This document shows positions 17,584 to 26,562 of a stretch of 64,000 nucleotides of DNA, in pieces. This DNA comes from Pseudomonadota bacterium (GTDB taxonomy: Bacteria; Pseudomonadota; Gammaproteobacteria; Burkholderiales; Rhodocyclaceae). A model generated the notes under the pieces. That model was not told where the DNA came from. It searched no databases and saw only the letters and a program-made list of their open reading frames with translations. The position numbers and the translations under genes were made by a program. The stretch spans positions 248,001 to 312,000 of the forward strand of contig QQUN01000005.1 in NCBI GenBank assembly GCA_008501585.1, given 5' to 3'. Position 1 is the first letter of the stretch; each line of letters opens with the position of its first letter.

Positions 17584-17640
17584 GGGCGTGTGACCCAATC
17601 GTAGCGTGTCGGGCCGGGCGGGCGCCGCGAGCGCCCGCTT
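17581..17640 (+). repeat. Diverged third copy of the stop-codon-linked repeat (left part)
   Basis: Starting at the TGA stop of the bactofilin gene, the next bases align without gaps to the element at 37993: about 29 of the first 40 positions match by eye, including AATCGTAGCG and GGGCCG. The right end is not recognisable and a GC hairpin (17618-17638) occupies its place. Confidence 0.5.
17618..17638 (+). terminator. Possible terminator after the bactofilin gene
   Basis: GCGGGCGC (17618-17625) pairs perfectly with GCGCCCGC (17631-17638) across a 5-base loop, 35 bp after the stop. Only two T follow, so it is a weak intrinsic terminator at best. Confidence 0.5.
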
Positions 17641-17706
17641 GGCCGTCTACCGCCGGCGCATGCGAAAATCCGGATTGACCGAGCTTTGTTCGCGGAGATT
17701 CTGCCC

Positions 17707-18162
17707 ATGCGCCCCTTCACGCTTGCTGCGGCCCTGGCCGCCACCACCTGCCTGCTTGCCGCCCCGCTCGCCCAGGCCGATTCCACGCCCCACCCTGCCG
17801 CGGCCCAGGCCACGGCGCAGTGGCCCAGCGATGCACCGCTGCGCACGGCCATTGACGAACTGGCCCAGATGCTGCGCGCCGTTGGGCATGACTTGCGTCA
17901 GAACCAGCGCACCGAGGCGCAATACGATGCGCTGGCCGACTGGATCGTCAAACGCCTGGCAAGCTTCCCGACCGCGCATGCCGACAAGAATGCCGCCATT
18001 GCGCTGTCCGACATCAAGAAGGAATTGGCCGATGGGGCCGACATCATGACCCATGCCACCCATCTGCCGGCCCGGCGCATGGGCTATCTGATGGCCGTGC
18101 AGGCGCTCAACCGCTACGGCCGGACGTTTGCGCATCCGGACTGGGTGCCGATTCCGGAGTGA
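17707..18162 (+). CDS. Secreted hypothetical protein
   Basis: Not recognised. The product (151 aa from the Met at 17707, preceded by GGAG) has a clear signal peptide (MRPFTLAAALAATTCLLAAPLAQA). The rest is about 125 mostly helical residues with conserved-looking segments LRTAIDELAQMLRAVGHDLR and the tail RYGRTFAHPDWVPIPE. There is no CxxCH heme motif, so it is not a cytochrome c556 despite the helical look, and it has no lipobox. It is convergent with dadA, with 3 bp between the stop codons. The codon-start choice seven residues upstream (17686) is possible but less likely. Confidence 0.7.
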   Translation: MRPFTLAAALAATTCLLAAPLAQADSTPHPAAAQATAQWPSDAPLRTAIDELAQMLRAVGHDLRQNQRTEAQYDALADWIVKRLASFPTAHADKNAAIALSDIKKELADGADIMTHATHLPARRMGYLMAVQALNRYGRTFAHPDWVPIPE

Positions 18163-18165
18163 GGC

Positions 18166-19410
18166 TCAGCGCAGGCGCGGCGGCAGATAGGGATGCTCGA
18201 CTGCTCGGCCGGCGAGCAGGTCGGCCAGGATGCGCGCGGTGCCGGCGGCCGTGGTCCAGCCCATGGCGCCGTGGCCGGTGTTGAGCCACAGATTGCGCGG
18301 TCCGGCCTGCCCGACCAGCGGGAGACCTTCAGGCGTCATGGGGCGCAGGCCCGACCACGCCGACGGCTGGCTGAAATCGGCGCCATTGGGGAACAGCGCC
18401 CGCGCCCGCGCCACCAGCATGTCGACATCTTTTGGCGGTTGGCGGTTGGCGTAGCCCGAGAATTCGGCCGTGGTGGTCAGCCGCAGCACATTGCCCAGGC
18501 GCGACCAGGCGGTCAGCGTGCCGTCATCGACCCCGGCCAGGATGGGTGGGGTGTGATTGGCGTGGATGGGGAAGGACACCGAGTTGCCACGCACCGGGTA
18601 GATCGGCAAGTACAGTCCGAGCTTGCGTGCCAGCAGTGGCGAGGCGCTGCCCAGCGCGAGCACGAAGGCGTCGGCGCGGTGCTCGCCCTGATCGGTGGTG
18701 ATCGCGGTGATGCGCTCGCCGCTGACGGTCCAGCCGCTTACGGTTTCGTTGAAGCAGAAGCGCACGCCTTGGGCGCGGCACCATTCGGCCAGTCCCACGG
18801 TAAAGCGGTGTGCGTCGCCGCTGGCGTCGGAGGGGCAATGGATGGCGCCGGCGATGGCCGTGGCACGCTGACGCAGCGCGGGTTCGAGGCGCACGACGGC
18901 TTCGGGGGTCAGCACATGGGCGTCGATCTGCGCCTCGCGCAGCAGTGTGAGCGTGGAGATCGCCTGCGCCAGGGCGGCATCGGTGGCGTACAGATAGATG
19001 AGTCCGCCGCCGGTGTGGGCAAATTCGACACCGGTTTCATCAACGATGGCCTCGAGCACGCGCTGCGCGTAGCTGGCCAGGCGCATCAGCTCGAGTGAAT
19101 TGCGGGCCCAGGGTTCGGCGCGGCAGTTGCGCATGAACCGCCAACCCCAGCGCAACAGGGCCGGGTCGGGGCGCGGTTTGATGCGCAGCGCCTGCTGGCG
19201 GTCGAACAACGACTTGAGCAAGGCGATGGGCGCACCCGGCGCGGCCCAGCTGAATGCGTGGCCGGGTGAGATGAGCCCCGCATTGGCGAAGCTGGTCTCT
19301 TGCGCGGGTGCGGTGGCACGATCAATGACCGTCACGTCATGGCCATCACGTCGCAATGCGTGGGCGGCGGTGACACCGGCCAGGCCGGCGCCGAGGACAC
19401 AAATCTGCAT
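18166..19410 (-). CDS. dadA: D-amino acid dehydrogenase, FAD-dependent (DadA)
   Basis: Membrane-linked flavoenzyme that oxidises D-amino acids such as D-alanine to keto acids and passes electrons to the respiratory chain. The N-terminus is the dinucleotide-binding motif V-L-G-A-G-L-A-G-V-T-A-A-H-A-L. DadA-type features follow: SFANAGLISPGHAFSWAAPG, and near the C-terminus SGLRPMTPEGLPLVG and LWLNTGHGAMGWTTAAGT. Length 414 aa agrees with DadA. No alanine racemase (dadX) or Lrp-type regulator lies next to it, so it may act on other D-amino acids. It diverges from ettA over 96 bp. Confidence 0.87.
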   Translation of the reverse strand: MQICVLGAGLAGVTAAHALRRDGHDVTVIDRATAPAQETSFANAGLISPGHAFSWAAPGAPIALLKSLFDRQQALRIKPRPDPALLRWGWRFMRNCRAEPWARNSLELMRLASYAQRVLEAIVDETGVEFAHTGGGLIYLYATDAALAQAISTLTLLREAQIDAHVLTPEAVVRLEPALRQRATAIAGAIHCPSDASGDAHRFTVGLAEWCRAQGVRFCFNETVSGWTVSGERITAITTDQGEHRADAFVLALGSASPLLARKLGLYLPIYPVRGNSVSFPIHANHTPPILAGVDDGTLTAWSRLGNVLRLTTTAEFSGYANRQPPKDVDMLVARARALFPNGADFSQPSAWSGLRPMTPEGLPLVGQAGPRNLWLNTGHGAMGWTTAAGTARILADLLAGRAVEHPYLPPRLR

Positions 19411-19506
19411 GTTGTTTTCTCTGACTTGCCCGCCGCGGCGCACGAGCCGCCGCTGCTTCGGGTAAAGTTTCGGTTTTTCCCTGATCGTAACCCGACGGCA
19501 AACGCA

Positions 19507-21171
<1,665 letters not shown>

Positions 21172-21178
21172 CCGGTGC

Positions 21179-21216
21179 GCCCATGGGGGGGCTGCGCCGG
21201 GCGCACCCCCATGGGC
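21179..21216. repeat. Hairpin after ettA, possible terminator
   Basis: GCCCATGGGGG (21179-21189) pairs perfectly with CCCCCATGGGC (21206-21216) around a 16-base GC-rich loop. No T-tract follows. Its minus-strand sequence shares GGGGGTGCGCC with the hairpin at 10290-10318, so it may be a dispersed palindromic element that also stops transcription. Confidence 0.55.
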
Positions 21217-21237
21217 TCACCCACAAGGTATTTCGCG

Positions 21238-21702
21238 ATGATTCAGACGTTACAAGGCCTGCTGCGCAAACTGGCGGCCCCGGGAAACGACCCTCAGGAA
21301 GAATCCGTGTCGCTGCAGCTGGCGACGGCGGCGCTGCTGGTCGAGATGATGCAGGCCGACAGCGACACCTCGTCAGCCGAGCTGGCCAGCGTGCGTGCGG
21401 TCCTGGCCAAGGCGTTTGGCCTCGACACGGCGGCGGTCGACCAACTGCTTGCCGATGCCGCCGACGGCGCGCGCGAGGCGCCGGGGTTCCACCCCTTCAC
21501 CTCGCGTCTCAACCAGGGCCTGAGCAAGGCGCAGAAAGTGCAGGTGATCGAGTATTTATGGACGATCGCGCTGGCGGATGGTGAAATCTGTGCGCATGAA
21601 AACCACCTGATGCGCAAGCTGGCCGACTTGCTGTATGTCTCGCACGGCGACTATATCGCCGCCAAGACGCGCGCCCAGGCAGCACACCGCCGGCCGGGCT
21701 GA
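21238..21702 (+). CDS. TerB-like (tellurite-resistance TerB family) protein
   Basis: All-helical 154 aa cytoplasmic protein of the TerB superfamily. The family pattern is seen in L-Q-L-A-T-A-A-L-L-V-E-M-M-Q-A-D-S at about residues 25-41 and W-T-I-A-L-A-D-G-E-I-C-A-H-E-N-H-L-M-R-K-L at about 105-125, two pseudo-repeats that carry acidic residues able to bind divalent metal. Stand-alone TerB proteins are common and their function is unclear; no other ter genes are nearby, so tellurite resistance should not be assumed. It begins 66 bp after ettA beyond the hairpin and is convergent with the GGDEF-EAL gene. Confidence 0.82.
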   Translation: MIQTLQGLLRKLAAPGNDPQEESVSLQLATAALLVEMMQADSDTSSAELASVRAVLAKAFGLDTAAVDQLLADAADGAREAPGFHPFTSRLNQGLSKAQKVQVIEYLWTIALADGEICAHENHLMRKLADLLYVSHGDYIAAKTRAQAAHRRPG

Positions 21703-21709
21703 GGGCGAC

Positions 21710-24235
21710 TCAGTTCAGCGTCATGGCTGCGGCGCCGGCCCGCATCTCGGCCGCCGGGCCGACCGGTTCAGGCACACCGAGATAGAAGCCCTGCCCTCGT
21801 GTGATCCCCGCCTGGCTGACCCATGACAGCGTGGCTTCGTCCTCGATCCACTCGGCCACCGTCTCGATACCGTGGCTGCGTGCCACCTGCACCACGGCCT
21901 GAACGATCTTTTGTGCTCGCGCGTCTTGCGCCACACCCCGCACATAGCCCCCGTCGAGCTTGACGATATCGACCGGCAGGTCGCGCAGCGTGGCGAAGCT
22001 GGCGACGCCGCTGCCGAGGTCGTCCAGCGCAATGCAGAAGCCGGCGCAGCGCAAGGCGTGCATCAGGTTGAGCACATCGGTGCGGTCAACCGCGGCAGCC
22101 GTTTCGGTCAGCTCGATACAGATCTGGTGCGGATGCACATCGGCGCGCTCGAAGCAGTCGGTGATCCACTCGGCCAGCCCGGGGTCGGACGCGGAACGCC
22201 CGGACAGGTTGATCGAGACATAGCGCCCGCCATCGAGCACGGCGGCGAAATCACGCGCGATGCGCGAGATGATGTGGCGGTCGAGGGCGGCGATCAGGTC
22301 AAAGCGCTCCGCCGGCGGGATGAACTCGGCCGGCGACACCAGTACGCCGTTGTCGTCGCGCATGCGCACCAGCACCTCGTAACCCCGCGCCCGACCGTTC
22401 TGGAGGTCGATGATCGGCTGGCGCCACAGTTCGATACGGTCTTCGTCGATGGCGCGCTCGATGCGGTGCGCCCAATGCACATCACTCGAGCGGGCCATGG
22501 CATGCGGACTGCGCTCGAAGGCCACCACGCGGTTCTTGCCGCTGCGCTTGGCGCTGTACATGGCCGCGTCGGCTTCGGCGCGGGCACGTTGGAGCGAATC
22601 CTGGTCGAGATAGGCGCAGACGCCGATGGAACAGCTCACGTGATAGGCCTCGCCGCGTTCATCCAGGTAGGCATAGCGCTCGACATCGGCCCGGATCGAT
22701 TCGGCGATGCGCATGGCCACCGCCTCGGGGCATTGCGGCAGGGCCACGAAGAATTCGTCGCCACCGATCCGCGCCGGCACATCCATGCGGCGGATGTGCT
22801 TGCGGATGATGGTGGCCACCGCCCGCAGCACCTGGTCGCCGGCGGCATGGCCGCAGGTGTCGTTGATGAGCTTGAAACGGTCGAGGTCGACACAGATGAG
22901 CTGGCCGGAGGACTCGATCTGGCTCATCCGGCGCTCGAAGCCGGCGCGGTTGTGCAATCCGGTGAGTCCGTCGTGGGCCGCATCCCATTCGGCCCGCCGC
23001 ATCGCCTCGATCTCGTGACTGACATCGCGCAACACCATCACCACGGAGCCGGACGCCGGGTCATCATCCGAGGCCAGCCCGAGGCGGGCACAGGAGCCCT
23101 TGACCATCGCAACCCCGCCGCGACGCGGCAGGGCGCAGGCGACCGGGTCGATGCGTACCGTGCCCCCGGGCCGGGCCAGCGTGACCCAGTCCACCGCTTC
23201 GCCGTCGCTGCCATTGGCCTGGATCAGATCGCGCACATCGCTGCCCACGATGGCACCGGCGCCGGCGCCGACGAGCTGCTCGGCGGCAGTATTGCATTGC
23301 AGGACGCGGTTGCCGTCGTCGACCACCAGCACGGCGTCGGACATGGCGCGGACCACTTCCGCGTACAGGCGGTCGCGCTGTTGCGACAGGCGTACGGCAT
23401 CGGCGGCGCGCAGGATGTTGCCGATCCAGTTGCCAACCGTGCTCACCATGAACTGGATCGCTGCCCGGCGGGTCGCGTCGAACGGATAGACGACGATTGC
23501 CCGCGGGCAGGCCGCTTCGCCGGCGCGGGTCAGCGGCTGGATCAGCAAGGGCCGCGTACCGGCCAGTTCGACGATGCGGGGCTCGGTCTCCGACGCCTGG
23601 GCCATGAGCTGCGGCCACAGCGCATCGAAGGTCTGCGCCGATCCGGGGCAGTCCTTGTCATCGAAATCGGCCGGTGGGGTGCAGGCGCAGTGCAGGAGCC
23701 GCCCGCCCTCGGCGCGCTGCTCGATGATGGCGACCTGGGTGGCACCGCTGTGGGTCAGCAGGAGCGACAGGCAGTTGTCGATGCGCTGTTGTTGCGGCAA
23801 GGGGGCGGAGACCACGTCGGCAAAGTCGCTGCGCCAGCGTGACAAGGCCAGTTGCTGCGCCAGACCGGCCGTGCCCTCGCGCGGCGTACCGGCGATAAAG
23901 ATCTGGCGGCCGCTCCCCGGCAGAACCAGCACACCACAGACCGGCAGCAGCCCGGTGCCGACGGCGACTTCATCGAGACGGCTGGGATGCCCGTAGGCGC
24001 GGACCGTGTCGACGGCACGCATGAGCGCCGGTGCATGTGGCCACAACTGGTCGAGCGGCGGGTGTTGGCCGTGGATCCGGATAAAGGCGTCACTGGCATC
24101 GACGACGCCGCGGCTGTCCAGTTCGCACCAGTAGGGGTGCGCGCGCGCGGTGTCTCTGGCGAGGGAATGTTTCAAAGCGGACCACCTGTTTGGCCGTCGG
24201 GCCCCAAACCGCCGCGTGCCGACCTCATGAGTCAT
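21710..24235 (-). CDS. PAS-GGDEF-EAL cyclic-di-GMP protein (EVL variant)
   Basis: About 840 aa signalling protein. The N-terminal 280 residues form an unrecognised, possibly GAF-like sensory region. A PAS-like segment follows (VVRAMSDAVLVVDDGNRVLQCNTAAEQLVG). Then comes a GGDEF domain with the intact motif at about residues 491-495, so cyclase activity is possible. The EAL domain has E-V-L instead of E-A-L (E620). Other phosphodiesterase residues are present: N in INLSGRS, E in ELTET, D-D in LDDLGSG, K in VKLDGG, E in ETVAEWIED and Q in QGFYLG. The start is unclear: 24235 is the first Met that leaves a sensible N-terminus, but a TTG some 20 codons later has a better ribosome site (AGGTGG). 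Confidence 0.88.
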   Translation of the reverse strand: MTHEVGTRRFGARRPNRWSALKHSLARDTARAHPYWCELDSRGVVDASDAFIRIHGQHPPLDQLWPHAPALMRAVDTVRAYGHPSRLDEVAVGTGLLPVCGVLVLPGSGRQIFIAGTPREGTAGLAQQLALSRWRSDFADVVSAPLPQQQRIDNCLSLLLTHSGATQVAIIEQRAEGGRLLHCACTPPADFDDKDCPGSAQTFDALWPQLMAQASETEPRIVELAGTRPLLIQPLTRAGEAACPRAIVVYPFDATRRAAIQFMVSTVGNWIGNILRAADAVRLSQQRDRLYAEVVRAMSDAVLVVDDGNRVLQCNTAAEQLVGAGAGAIVGSDVRDLIQANGSDGEAVDWVTLARPGGTVRIDPVACALPRRGGVAMVKGSCARLGLASDDDPASGSVVMVLRDVSHEIEAMRRAEWDAAHDGLTGLHNRAGFERRMSQIESSGQLICVDLDRFKLINDTCGHAAGDQVLRAVATIIRKHIRRMDVPARIGGDEFFVALPQCPEAVAMRIAESIRADVERYAYLDERGEAYHVSCSIGVCAYLDQDSLQRARAEADAAMYSAKRSGKNRVVAFERSPHAMARSSDVHWAHRIERAIDEDRIELWRQPIIDLQNGRARGYEVLVRMRDDNGVLVSPAEFIPPAERFDLIAALDRHIISRIARDFAAVLDGGRYVSINLSGRSASDPGLAEWITDCFERADVHPHQICIELTETAAAVDRTDVLNLMHALRCAGFCIALDDLGSGVASFATLRDLPVDIVKLDGGYVRGVAQDARAQKIVQAVVQVARSHGIETVAEWIEDEATLSWVSQAGITRGQGFYLGVPEPVGPAAEMRAGAAAMTLN

Positions 24236-24559
24236 GCGCGCGGTGTATCGGATGGCGTTAACGTGCGCTTCCCGCGTGGCTGTGATGGGGCGGGAAAAAT
24301 GAAATATGCAAATTTGGTGCAAGCGGCGGCAAAGGTCAAGCACCCGAATGATTTTTGTTAATAAATGACATATCCGCGGAAAAGACCGTCTGGTGCGGCG
24401 CAGCATCTGTCGTGCTGTGTTTTGGCATACGCCGATGGCATGTTCTCAAGCTTTGCGCCAGGGGGGCGATGACACGACCTCGTCGTCGCCCACACCATAA
24501 AGTTCGACGCGCCGTGGCCGTTGACACCCAGACCCCTTTCGTCCGCACCGGTAATCGAG
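24236..24559. other. Divergent promoter region, AT-richer than its surroundings
   Basis: The 324 bp between the minus-strand GGDEF-EAL gene and the plus-strand unknown gene. It contains the most AT-rich stretch of this part of the window (TTTTTGTTAATAAATGACAT, 24354-24373). Promoters for both genes are expected here, but I see no pair of hexamers good enough to name and no coding signal or clear inverted repeat. Confidence 0.4.
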
Positions 24560-25240
24560 ATGACCCAGTCCAACGCCCGCCTGCTTGTGCATTTCGAGTT
24601 CGACCTGGAGGCGCCGGAGGCTCTGGCGGGGCTGGATCTGCCGGGCCTGCAGCAAAAACTCGTCGAGGCGCTGGGCGCCACGGTGTTCAACGGCATGCCG
24701 ACCGTGACCACCAAACAGCTGGCGAAGGCCGATGTGCGGGTGCTGGCGCATCGCTATCGTGTCGAGGCGGAGGCGACCTCCGCCCAGGCCATTGATCCGG
24801 GACTGCTGGCCGCTCTGGCGCCCCACCTGACGGATGAAGAGGTACGCCAGGTGTGTCAGCGTGCCGCTGCCAAGGCCCCGGCGGCGCCGGAGGCGTTGCG
24901 CGCGTATCTGCGGCGGCAAGCGCTGGCGCTGGTCAATGGCTATCGCCTGGTGCCCTGCCAGGTGCGTGCCAAGGCCTCGGGCGGTGCAGACGCCGTTCTG
25001 GAGGCGAAGCTCAACCTGACCAACGGCGGCGTGCTGGTCAACGAGGGGCATCGCAAGACGCGCCTGAAGGCCGACCAGGCCCATGTCGACATCCTGCTTG
25101 GCGAGCCCGTGGTGAGGCTGACGGCAGGTCTGTCGGGGCATACGCTCAGCGGTCCGGTGCTGGCGGTCGATGTGACCGCCTTGTCACCTCACCGTGACAT
25201 GCTCCAGGCGATGTGGGCGCGTCAGAGCGTGTCGGGGTAG
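24560..25240 (+). CDS. Conserved-looking hypothetical protein inside the c-di-GMP island
   Basis: Not recognised. The 226 aa product has no signal peptide or membrane segment. The N-terminal third (LLVHFEFDLEAPEALAGLDL, then L-V-E-A-L-G-A-T-V-F-N-G-M-P-T-V-T-T-K-Q) looks like an alpha/beta domain. The middle is helical and Ala-rich. The last third (LALVNGYRLVPCQVRAKAS, LEAKLNLTNGGVLVNEGHRKTRLK) suggests a beta-rich domain. Possible roles include a c-di-GMP effector, but none of the PilZ motifs (R-x3-R, D/N-x-S-x2-G) is present. Its end overlaps the HD-GYP gene by 19 bp in convergent orientation. Start chosen at 24560 because a weak GAG precedes it; 24521 is an alternative. Confidence 0.65.
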   Translation: MTQSNARLLVHFEFDLEAPEALAGLDLPGLQQKLVEALGATVFNGMPTVTTKQLAKADVRVLAHRYRVEAEATSAQAIDPGLLAALAPHLTDEEVRQVCQRAAAKAPAAPEALRAYLRRQALALVNGYRLVPCQVRAKASGGADAVLEAKLNLTNGGVLVNEGHRKTRLKADQAHVDILLGEPVVRLTAGLSGHTLSGPVLAVDVTALSPHRDMLQAMWARQSVSG

Positions 25241-26289
25241 TCGCTCAGCACCGCCTCGGCCTCCGCCAGGTGGGCGATGAAGCAGGCCACCAGTGCGGGG
25301 TCGAAGCTGTGGCCGGCCTGTGCGACCAGGTAGTCGACGGCGTTCTGGATCGACCACGGGTCTTTGTACGGGCGTGTGGATGTCAGTGCGTCGAACACGT
25401 CGCAGATGGCGGTGATCCGCCCTTCCACCGGAATCGCCTCCCCCTGCAGCCCGCTCGGGTAACCCGTGCCGTCCCAGCGTTCATGGTGATGCGCCGCAAT
25501 GCTCGCGGCCATGCGCACCAGGGCGGATTCCGGCGCGTCGAGCAGATCCCGCCCGAGCTGCGCGTGGCGTTTGACATGGTCGAATTCGCGCGCCGACAGT
25601 TGCCCCGGCTTGAGCAGGATGTTGTCGGCGATCCCGAGTTTGCCCACGTCGTGCAGGGGCGCGGCGTGTTCGATCAGGAAGCATGCCTCCGGCGACAAGC
25701 CGGCCGCCTGCGCCAGGATGCGCGCCAGCTTGCCGATCCGCCGGATGTGTTGCTCCGCGTGCATGTCGCCCTTCTCGCACACTCGGGCCAGACGGTGCGC
25801 GATCGCGTCGGTGGCCTGGGTCAGTTCCGCCGTGCGCGCTTCGACCCGCGCTTCAAGCTCGTCGTCGAGGTGGCGTTGGCGTAGATCGGCCTCGCGAAGA
25901 TGCAGAGCGTTGCGGATCCGCACCATGGCCGCTTCGGTATCGAAGGGGCGTTGCAGGAAGTCGACCGCGCCAAGCTCCAGCGCCTGGTGTCGCAGCGCGA
26001 CGGCCTCCGCCGGGACGATGACCAGCACCGGTGGCGCGGCGGTGTCGCCGCGCTCCTGCTGCAACTGCGCGAGCAAGGCCAGGCCGTGCGACGGGGCTGC
26101 ATCCAGCTCGAGCACGATCAGGTCGTAGCGTTGCTCACGCAGTGCCGGCCGCACCTGGGCGGGCTCGGCAACCGCCGTCAGCGCGCTGAGTCCGGCCTGG
26201 CGCAGTGCCGACTGAAGGCTTGGATCGGCGCCGATCGTGTCGTCGCACACGAGCACGGCGGCACGATGTACGAAGGCTTCAAACTCCAT
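25222..26289 (-). CDS. HD-GYP phosphodiesterase with an altered receiver domain
   Basis: RpfG-like protein of 355 aa. The HD-GYP domain is complete: HDVGKLG with H213-D214, then H-A-Q-L-G, H-H-H-E-R-W-D-G-T-G-Y-P and D-V-F-D-A-L-T. These hydrolyse c-di-GMP. The N-terminal receiver keeps the acidic pair (LVCDD) but has Glu61 where the phosphoryl-accepting Asp should be (DLIVLELDAAP) and Arg where the switch Lys should be (LQRPFD). It therefore probably cannot be phosphorylated and may be locked in an active-like state. I chose the Met at 26289, which has GGGAGA upstream; a longer frame to 26421 is unlikely. A coiled-coil linker lies at about residues 125-165. Confidence 0.88.
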   Translation of the reverse strand: MEFEAFVHRAAVLVCDDTIGADPSLQSALRQAGLSALTAVAEPAQVRPALREQRYDLIVLELDAAPSHGLALLAQLQQERGDTAAPPVLVIVPAEAVALRHQALELGAVDFLQRPFDTEAAMVRIRNALHLREADLRQRHLDDELEARVEARTAELTQATDAIAHRLARVCEKGDMHAEQHIRRIGKLARILAQAAGLSPEACFLIEHAAPLHDVGKLGIADNILLKPGQLSAREFDHVKRHAQLGRDLLDAPESALVRMAASIAAHHHERWDGTGYPSGLQGEAIPVEGRITAICDVFDALTSTRPYKDPWSIQNAVDYLVAQAGHSFDPALVACFIAHLAEAEAVLSDYPDTL

Positions 26290-26562
26290 TCCGGGTCTCC
26301 CGTGTTCTGCCAGCAGGTTGACGGGTTTACGACGGGGCATGCCCGTCGCTGAAGCCGGATTTTCGGGGCGGTGATGGTTGATCGGGGCATGGCTCACAAA
26401 AATTTCAGTCGCCGCTGACAAAGTCAGTTCAGATCAAGGTCTTGCCTGCCGATAATTGTCACCATCCCCCGTTTTGGTTGAGCGGGTGCTGTGCTGCCCG
26501 GGTCGTCGTGGTGTGCGACGATGCCCGTGGTGGCATGATCGTGCCGGAAACAGGGAATCTGC
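26290..26562. other. Divergent promoter region of two c-di-GMP genes
   Basis: 273 bp between the HD-GYP and GAF-PAS-GGDEF-EAL genes, which read away from each other. An AT-rich block (AAAAATTTCAG, 26398-26408) is the likeliest core, but hexamers cannot be assigned securely. Confidence 0.35.

Noticed and set aside
21238-21702. A tellurite-resistance determinant
   Set aside because: The TerB-like protein stands alone without other ter genes, so the resistance label is not justified.
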